Of a DNA stretch of 64,000 bases, positions 57,407-64,000 are shown in pieces. The position numbers and the translations under genes were made by a program. The notes beneath the pieces are model-generated. The model did not search any database and was not told where the DNA came from. It worked only from the letters and a program-made list of their open reading frames with translations. The DNA comes from Macrothele yani. Its lineage: Eukaryota; Arthropoda; Arachnida; Araneae; Macrothelidae. Position 1 is the first letter of the stretch, and the number at the start of each line of letters is the position of its first letter. The DNA lies in NCBI GenBank assembly GCA_039090855.1, contig CM077025.1, positions 102,900,489 to 102,964,488 on the forward strand, written 5' to 3'.

Positions 57407-58158
57407 TGTGGCATTAATTACGTCGGTGGTAATCAAAGATCAGAAAATATTTTAATCGGCGAAATGTAGATCAGGAATGAATATTTGTTTCGCAAAAAGC
57501 TCGGCAATATTTTTGTAACACTCACGAATGATCTGAAATATCGTTATCGTGAGAAGCCATTGTAACATACAATTACAAATGACCAATGTAAAAATGGCTT
57601 TCCTAATCTGTTTGTGTATAAAGGGTTTTAAAACATGAAACTTGTAAATCATAAATTTAACCTAACGTTGAGTGTAACTGTAGTTTAGTAAATGGATTAA
57701 AATGTTTCGTCAAAATACCAATCGGTTTGAAAATATTGCCTTGATAAACTAGTGTCTTAAAATGGTTTTAGTTGGATGCTTTTATGAGTATTTAATAGTG
57801 TTTTCTATTAACACAAGAATGGGAATTTTGCTGGAAAGGTATGGTATTACTTTTTTCTAAATATGTTCAGTAATATTAGCAACAAAATTTAATGTAACTG
57901 TAGTTCATTAAACGAATTTCTACTCCCTTGAGATGAACTGAGTTGAAAAAAATAAAATTCAAAAGGAGTAGAAAAAATAAAATGGAATTTGAGTAGAAAA
58001 GCCTGAAATTAATTTATGTTAAGTGCATGTTAAAGTGCTACAAACCAATTTTAAATGTTGCATGTACCATGATTTATCTGCATAAATGTAACAATTTCCG
58101 CGGCCATTCACTATAGCCCAAATTTAAAACTTAATTAGAGAAACAAATGCTTAATATA
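57407..58158. other. Unassigned AT-rich sequence
   Basis: No gene, RNA or repeat ends recognised. Confidence 0.3.
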
Positions 58159-59550
58159 CACTGGAGCAAAGTGAAAAAAGAACACCAAGAAGGAGACGTC
58201 TGATACCAACGAAATTTATACAGCATAATAACGGAATACAGAGGATAACGTGATCAAAACATTATGGCAAAATACAGCTGTATTTGCTGGTAAACTGAAA
58301 AATAACATTTCCATGTAACATGGTTAGTACGAGGTTGAACCGCCGTGAATTGAGTCACACTGTGCAATTTTGGCATGGAGTCTGTCGTACTGATGTTGGA
58401 TATAAGTTTGGGGTATTTGACTTCCAAGCATCCTCAACCTGGACGCGTAAATCGGGGATGGTCGTGGCTGGCCGTGGAGACCGGATAAGTCGTTGTCCCA
58501 TAAAATCCCACACGTGCTCAATGGGGGACAAATCCGGTGATTGTGCAAGCCATGGAAGTTGTCTCACACCCTGAAGTGCATGTTGCGTAGCACGTGCAGT
58601 GTGTGGGCGTGCGTTATCTTGCTGGAAAACACCACGATGGACCGACCTTACAAATGGCACAACAACGGGCTGAATGATGTTGATGTAGGAGGTGCTGTTT
58701 AACGTACCCGGTACAAACACTAGTTGTGTACGGGAGACTAGGTGTAGGCCCTGTGTGTCGCTGGCGGATGCAAGAAGGGTGGAGACGCTCCCCTGTGCGT
58801 CTGCGAACACGCATACGCCCATCGGAGGCTCCCAAGCAGAATCTGCTTTCATCGCTGAACACGACAAATCGCCATTGCGTTCTCCAGTGCAGACGTTGGC
58901 GACACCACTGCAGCCGTTCCTGACGGTGGGCTGGAGTCAGAGGTACACATGCCAGAGGCACACGTGCACGTAGTCCTGCATCCAGTAGACGGTTGCGGAT
59001 TGTTCGCACAGTCACCTCAGGTGCAACGGCAGCTCGGATTTGCGTCGCAGTGGATGTTCTGCTTGACAACGCCGCTCTTCTTATGCGTCGATCGGTCCGC
59101 TCATCAGTCCGTCTGTGACTCCCGGTTCCACGTCTTTTCGTGTGGGAAAGTTCCTCGGGCCATCTACGCCACCATGGTACCCCCACCGATACTTCCCGTC
59201 CAATTTGCTCCGCAATACGACCACCCGGCCTCGCGGAGTCCAACTAGACGACCTCGCTCAAAGTCCGATAACTGCTGAACTCGTACACGTCTTCCATGTC
59301 CAGGCATTGCAGCTTCTTCAGGGTCTTCGCACGTGTCCGTACGTCGACGACTGATTACATTCATTTCGCCGTACTCCTTAAATGCCACCGACGATAATTT
59401 GCATATTATGCCGTGCTGTGGCGTAAGCGCTCACCGGTTGGTCCCGAAATTAACATCACACCTACGTAAACTCGACCCCATTAACATATGTAAATTTCAT
59501 GATCGTCCGCCAATTCCTTCTTGGAGTTCTTTTTTCACTTTCCGCCAGTG
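58159..59550 (-). mobile_element. Tc1-like transposon, complete ends, frameshifted
   Basis: TA-flanked, 1.39 kb. The ends are CACTGGAGCAAAGTGAAAAA and, reversed, CACTGGCGGAAAGTGAAAAA. Minus-strand transposase: RVQQLSDFERGRLVGLREAG (59388-59190), TDRRIRRAALSSRTSTATQI and TVRTIRNRLLDAGLRARVPL, then FVVFSDESRFCLG (first Asp), GVFQQDNARPHTARATQHAL (second Asp) and SPDLSPIEHVWDFMGQRLI (Glu). There are two frameshifts, near 59200 and 58800. GC content and decay resemble the Tc1 at 22.6 kb more than the one at 51 kb. Confidence 0.95.
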
Positions 59551-61779
59551 TATATACTGTTTTTTTTTTTTTTTTTAATATTGGTCTTGCTGTTCACTTG
59601 TTTGTATGTTAGGTTAAATTTTATTATCTACAAATAACTAAATTATTGAACATGACCAAAAATGTTGCTGAAGGGAAGACTCAGGAGGCAGTTTAAAGTT
59701 AGTCATACTTAATTTAAGGGGAAAAGTGTAGTCAATTGCAAATTCGATGCACATATACTCTGACTGATAAATCGTTAATGATTTAAGTGTTACTCTCATC
59801 TGTTTGTATTGCAAATGTGATGTCTGCACTAACAGTATCAGGCTTCACATCAGTTTTAATTAATCATATTATTAATAATAATAATAATAAATTCCACACA
59901 TGGCAAGTCGTTGCATGCCCATTGGTTAGAGCACGGACTCATGAAAAATTTTCTGCCTGAATTTTAAAAATATTTACATGATGCAGACTTGATACCGTAT
60001 GATTTCCAACATCTGCATTTTCCCAAACATAATGATAACGTACTGATGTAGTGCTACTTACTATTACGAGAATTCATCCTAAATTATGTATTCACAATAG
60101 AATTAAGTGTTTTCGATTAGAAAAGTGTTTTCGATTAGAAAAACACACCTAAATATGGTGTGAAGGTGAAACGTGTAAATTTTGAAGTTGTCATGTTTAA
60201 AGGGATTTGTGTATGTATAATATGACTTCCACTTTCAAACTAAGTTCCATCTATTTTGACATATGCACGTAACTTAATTATATGGTTATGAATGTTTTTT
60301 ATACATTAATCACACTTCTCAGGATTTTTATTAAGTGGGTTAGTGTAAGAATGAGTCACACACAATTTTACCTCAGATGTACTCCGCAAAGGTGACGGGG
60401 AGAATCCAAGTATTGTGTGAATACGTATTTTAAACGGTTGTGTATTGGTTCAAACATGTTTCATGGGGGTTTTGTTTTCAGGAAGTAGAAAGAAACTAAC
60501 TAAAGTGTAAACAGTAGTAACTGCTTTAAAATATACACAGAGCTATGCAGGAAAGTAAAATAGTAAATCACATAGTTTGTGTCATACCGTAAATTCGCCA
60601 GAATGTAGCATAAAATATTTTTCCGAGTTTTTACTGTACGGATTAATGCATTACATGTATCTCACTGGAAACAAATTCTGACAAGATAGAAAAAATGCGA
60701 AATAGGTAAACAAAAGGAGAAAGAGGGAGAGGAAATAATTTGATCATTGCAATACTTATGTATATCGAGTAAATGCATCTACGAAAGCTTTTCCGAAATA
60801 AATGTTTTACTTATTTTTTCCTTCCTTTTGCAAAAGCGATCTGTGTAATATTGCTATTTTATTTCTAGTTCCGAAATTAGTGTTCACTACCCCGTCATAT
60901 GTAAAATGAACTGAAATAGTTAAAAATAATGAAATGAAAAGTCGCTTCAGATAACTTGGCCCTTATCATTATTTCTGATATTATAATTGCATACTGAAAA
61001 TCAATTGCTCAGTCTGCTGATGTTCCTAATCAAAAAACAACAACGGATATGTGTTTAATTATATTTTCCAGATTTTGTGTGTGCGTGCAGCAAGTATTCG
61101 TGACTATACAAACGATGCAAAAATTACTCCCATTGTTTAAGCTGATATACATATATTCAAGTTGTAGCAGGTAAAAAATACATCGACTATATGTGCATCG
61201 CTGAGTATTAGGAATCGCGTTTGCTTTGCTCTGTGCCGGGAACTCTGATGATAAATACAACTACTGAGCTGCCGAATATGAAGCAAAATGGTGAAATGAT
61301 TTAAAGAAACAAAAGGAGTGAAGCCGAATATATCATTGATTGTTTCCTCTTTCATATACACATGTATTACTCCCATCAAACGCGAAAATAACGCTTTTTT
61401 GTTAATAACAAAACTTCGGCTACTGTAATTTTTGTGAAACATTTCGGATATTCAGATATCCATTTAATTCGACTTTTACCCTCTACAAAGAGGTTACCTG
61501 TGTTTTTGTAAGTATGTTTCGAAAGCATTTATAATTTTTTTTTTAAATTTTGATTTTTCGTATTTTGTTATTTTACCTTAATTTTCAGTTCTCTGATTTG
61601 TTTCAATAAAAGACGGCGCGAACGATTCCATCTTCTGGCTCTGCTTTCCTGTTTTCAGAAAGTTTAGCTCTTTTTTCGTTATTGACAATTTGTCATTTAA
61701 AAAATTTCTTTTTTTTTTTAGAACATATCACATTTCACGCAGGAAATTGTCTCTTCATCTGTTGCAGGCTGAATTGGGG
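59551..61779. other. Unassigned AT-rich sequence
   Basis: About 2.2 kb without a recognised gene or repeat. An ATT/AAT trinucleotide run lies at 59868-59890. Readings on either strand are short and without motifs. Confidence 0.4.
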
Positions 61780-62161
61780 CCACATTTTCTGCAAAAGACC
61801 TTTTTTTGGGACTTAAATCTATCAAAAGCATCATGCAGTATATTTCTCCTTCTTTGTCTTTCACCTCTTACAGTGACAATTTCAACGTTTGATCTCGGTA
61901 AATTGACTGTTGGTATAGCCGACGATTTCAATATCTTTTTCGAAGCAGGCGATTCATCATATCGTTTTCGTACTTACTATTTAAAAAGTGCTCACTGCAA
62001 ATCCTGGCATTTTTCGAATTAAAAGAGTCTGCTCTGCAACACCTGTTAACCCAGTATTTTGTAACTACTGGGTCGTTTCTAGGGAAACAGTGAAAACTTA
62101 TATTTCGCCCTTTCGTATTCCTGCAGGTATTTCGCCACGTTGCAACAGCGTAAGAAGCCAT
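61780..62161 (-). pseudogene. THAP-domain sequence, zinc ligands lost, frameshifted
   Basis: The minus-strand reading from the ATG at 62161 (MASYAVATWRNT) has clear THAP features: KGRNISFHCFPRNDPVVTKY, WVNRCCRADSF, NARICSEHFLNS. The first two zinc-binding Cys are replaced: Tyr4 (TAC where TGC is expected) and Trp9 (TGG where TGC is expected). The later Cys and His (ICSEH) are kept. After the SEHF motif the frame shifts; the AVPTF-like segment reads LKSSAIPTVNLPRSNVEIVT one frame over. This is a decayed THAP gene or a transposase-derived copy. Assembly indels could explain the shift but not both Cys losses. Confidence 0.7.
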
Positions 62162-62362
62162 TGTACGAAAACGATGTACTAAAGAAGTTAAATAAAAAAA
62201 TTCGATGTCAGAAATACAACCTAATAAACAGCAGATAACTGATGCGAATGCAACAAACGTGTGTTAACAGCATCCACCGAGCGATTTACATCGCGCTGAC
62301 AAGTGACATGCATCCCTGTGACGTCACTAAGCGGCACAGGCGAGGACCACTTCAACGGGTTC

Positions 62363-63094
62363 CGTGGCGTTAGCGGACGTGGCATTAGCGGACGGGTATG
62401 AAATCGTGGCATTAGCGGACGGAAATGCAATGAGTAAGAAACGCCCACCGCTTTCCAGAACCAGATTGTGATGACTTTGGCGGTTTAAAAGGTTTTTTTT
62501 TTTTTTTTTCATTTCTTGCAGGGGTTTTTTTTCTATTTTTTATTAGTTTTTTCATCATTTTTTTGTACTTTTCTTCATATTTTTTATTTCTTTTGTATTT
62601 TTCATTTTCATTTTTTGTTTTTTCATATTTTGTATTTTTTTTGTATTTTTTCATTTTAAAATTTTTTATACGTATATGCAACTACTTTGCAGATTAAAAA
62701 TAAATAAATAAATATCATACTTCTAATGCATTTCGGTAACGTAGCTTAAGGCTCTCATGCATTTTTGCAGGTCATTTGAGCTTTCGAATTCCGTAATAAT
62801 ATTTTCGATTCTTCTGTCCAGCTCAGTGTATCCCCCTCCCCTTTTTGTTTTCTCCTACTTGTCCCAAATCTATAACTTTCAAACTCTGTAAAACACTCGT
62901 TGCTTCTTGCTTTAATATGTGCACTACCAACTGCACACTTGGTTAATTTTGGCTCACAATCATAATTAATTTTGAAATCCAACCCTCTACGCCGTTATTC
63001 GTCCTGTGTCTGGGAAGGGGTGGGTGTTTCTTACTCATTGCATTTCCGTCCGCTACCTACCTTCACGATTTCCTACCCGTCCGCTAACGCCACG
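62363..63094. repeat. Inverted-repeat element with iterated GTGGCRTTAGCGGACG
   Basis: Arms 62363-62457 and 63011-63094 are inverted copies (CGTGGCGTTAGCGGACG ... GGAAATGCAATGAGTAAGAA). The left arm repeats the 16-bp phrase GTGGCRTTAGCGGACG three times. The centre is a 150-bp T-rich tract (62490-62655) plus unique sequence. It is probably a MITE-like element; target duplications were not established. Confidence 0.75.
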
Positions 63095-63446
63095 ACACCC
63101 TTCAACACAGGGTCATAGCAACGATGCGCGGCTCTAAAAAAAATTCGGTGATTTCAGCATGTCGTCATCACGAGAGCGATTCAACCGCAGATGTAAACAT
63201 ATCTCGGCTCTAATCTCCCGCTTTCTTGCACTCGTGTCGTGTTTATTGACGTCAATTGTGTTCAAGGAGTTGTATTAACTTATTCTTGATATATTTATCT
63301 AGTTATAATTGTTATATTAATTTAGTAATTCTAGTTATATTAATATAATTATTAACTATAGTTATATTATTTGAAAAATGGACGATGCCATCGCTCTTTC
63401 CACGTTGTTTTTTAGACAACGCATAGCGACAGAAAAATTGTATTCC

Positions 63447-63517
63447 GGCACCGCTGGGATCGAACCCCAGAACTCTCGATAACTAGTCGAGTGCGTTCGA
63501 ATTTACGCTACGGCGCC
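63447..63517 (-). tRNA. tRNA-Thr(AGT)-like sequence, left arm
   Basis: 71 nt. Acceptor stem GGCGCCG pairs with CGGTGCC over 7 bp (one G-U). The anticodon arm CTCGA-CTAGTTA-TCGAG gives anticodon AGT. T arm TCTGG GGTTCGATC CCAGC is good, with a perfect B box GGTTCGATCCC. The D arm (GCGTAAATTCGAACGC) lacks the GG pair of the D loop, so it is more likely tRNA-derived than a working tRNA. Confidence 0.7.
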
Positions 63518-63708
63518 AACAATTCTCAGCGCCATGCGTGCTTTATCAGTCAGCATCTGACTACACGAATACGTATTGATGGTCTAAGCAACTGAGATGT
63601 CGTAATTTGGTGGCATTTAACGCAACAGCTATTTTAATTGTAGCTGATAAATTCAAAGGGTGATAGAAATGGTTAATATATATCAAACGCATGGCGCTGA
63701 GAATTGTT

Positions 63709-63779
63709 GGCGCCGTAGCGTAAATTCGAACGCACTCGACTAGTTATCGAGAGTTCTGGCGTTCGATCCCAGCGGTGCC
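63709..63779 (+). tRNA. tRNA-Thr(AGT)-like sequence, right arm
   Basis: Inverted copy of 63447-63517. It differs in the B box (GCGTTCGATCC), which also breaks a T-stem pair. Same anticodon loop and the same abnormal D arm. Confidence 0.65.
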
Positions 63780-63979
63780 GGAATACAATTTTTCTGTCGC
63801 TATGCGTTGTTTAAAAAATAACGTGGAAAGAGCGATGACATCGTCCATTTACATTATCTCCACGTATTTTATATATATTATATTATTTGAGTTATTCTAG
63901 TTATATTACCATCATCAAGCGCGGTGTGCGTATTGTGACTTCTTGTGTTGGATATTCTTGGCATTTTCCTAACGCTATA

Positions 63980-64000
63980 ATGCCAAATTGTGCAGTGACC
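63980..64000 (+). CDS. Possible start of a THAP-type protein, cut by window end
   Basis: The ATG at 63980 reads MPNCAVT to the last base. M-P-x-C-A-V is a frequent start of THAP proteins, but seven codons are far too few for a firm call. Confidence 0.2.

Larger units (their letters stand above)
63376..63850. repeat. Long palindrome with a tRNA-Thr-like gene in each arm
   Basis: Arms 63376-63538 and about 63687-63850 are inverted copies with about 4 differences in 163 bp, around a 148-bp spacer. Each arm carries a tRNA-Thr-like sequence plus about 70 bp of outer and 21 bp of inner sequence. High identity means the structure is young or kept alike by gene conversion. Confidence 0.92.

Overview
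This is an animal nuclear genome window, AT-rich and dominated by transposable elements. Evidence for an animal: spliced genes (GALK2, THAP and SWIM first exons with GT/AG borders), Tc1/mariner and hAT transposons, RTE-type LINEs and tRNA-derived SINEs. The mix suggests an arthropod, perhaps a chelicerate, but the sequence does not prove the taxon. No bacterial features (operons, ribosome binding sites, CRISPR) are present.

Host genes. The clearest is GALK2 (N-acetylgalactosamine kinase) on the minus strand. One large 5' coding exon lies at 14303-14804 and a second exon at 2523-2632. They join in phase across an 11.7-kb intron filled with transposons. At 20-21 kb a THAP zinc-finger first exon (+) and a SWIM zinc-finger first exon (-) face each other. 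A decayed THAP sequence lies at 61.8-62.2 kb, and a possible THAP start codon sits at the right window edge.

Layout. 1-1.4 kb: KIAA1586-like hAT transposase remnant. 2.5-14.8 kb: GALK2 with two Tc1 elements (one holding a composite repeat and an RTE fragment), a SINE and a complete 2.6-kb GTF2IRD2-like hAT. 15-19 kb: a 1-kb inverted repeat, three SINEs, a short hAT MITE. 20-23.7 kb: THAP/SWIM exons, a nested and tandemly duplicated SINE cluster, a rearranged Tc1. 25.8-28.7 kb: two arrays of about 147-bp repeats, a 435-bp MITE flanked by TTAA, and a composite repeat. 29.5-31.8 kb: a miniature LTR element, a solo LTR and a Tc1 remnant. 31.8-36 kb: a Tc1 split by a LINE that is itself split by a hAT MITE. 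36-41.6 kb: mariner remnant and two RTE copies, one nearly full length. 42-47 kb: a second miniature LTR element and a hobo-like hAT transposase broken by two insertions. 48.8-50.6 kb: a non-autonomous hAT holding a GA microsatellite and a third miniature LTR element. 51-59.6 kb: Tc1, SINEs, a complete 3.7-kb ZMYM1-like hAT, Tc1. 61.8-64 kb: decayed THAP, an inverted-repeat element, and a palindrome whose two arms each contain a tRNA-Thr-like gene.

Most notable. A family of miniature LTR retroelements (TRIM type) occurs four times. Each LTR carries a tRNA-like sequence with A and B boxes. The two-LTR copies keep a TGGCGCCCGAAC primer-binding site, two keep a polypurine tract, and all four have exact 4-bp target duplications. 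The closest known design is the plant Cassandra TRIMs, whose LTRs carry 5S rRNA sequence. I am not aware of an animal equivalent built on a tRNA.
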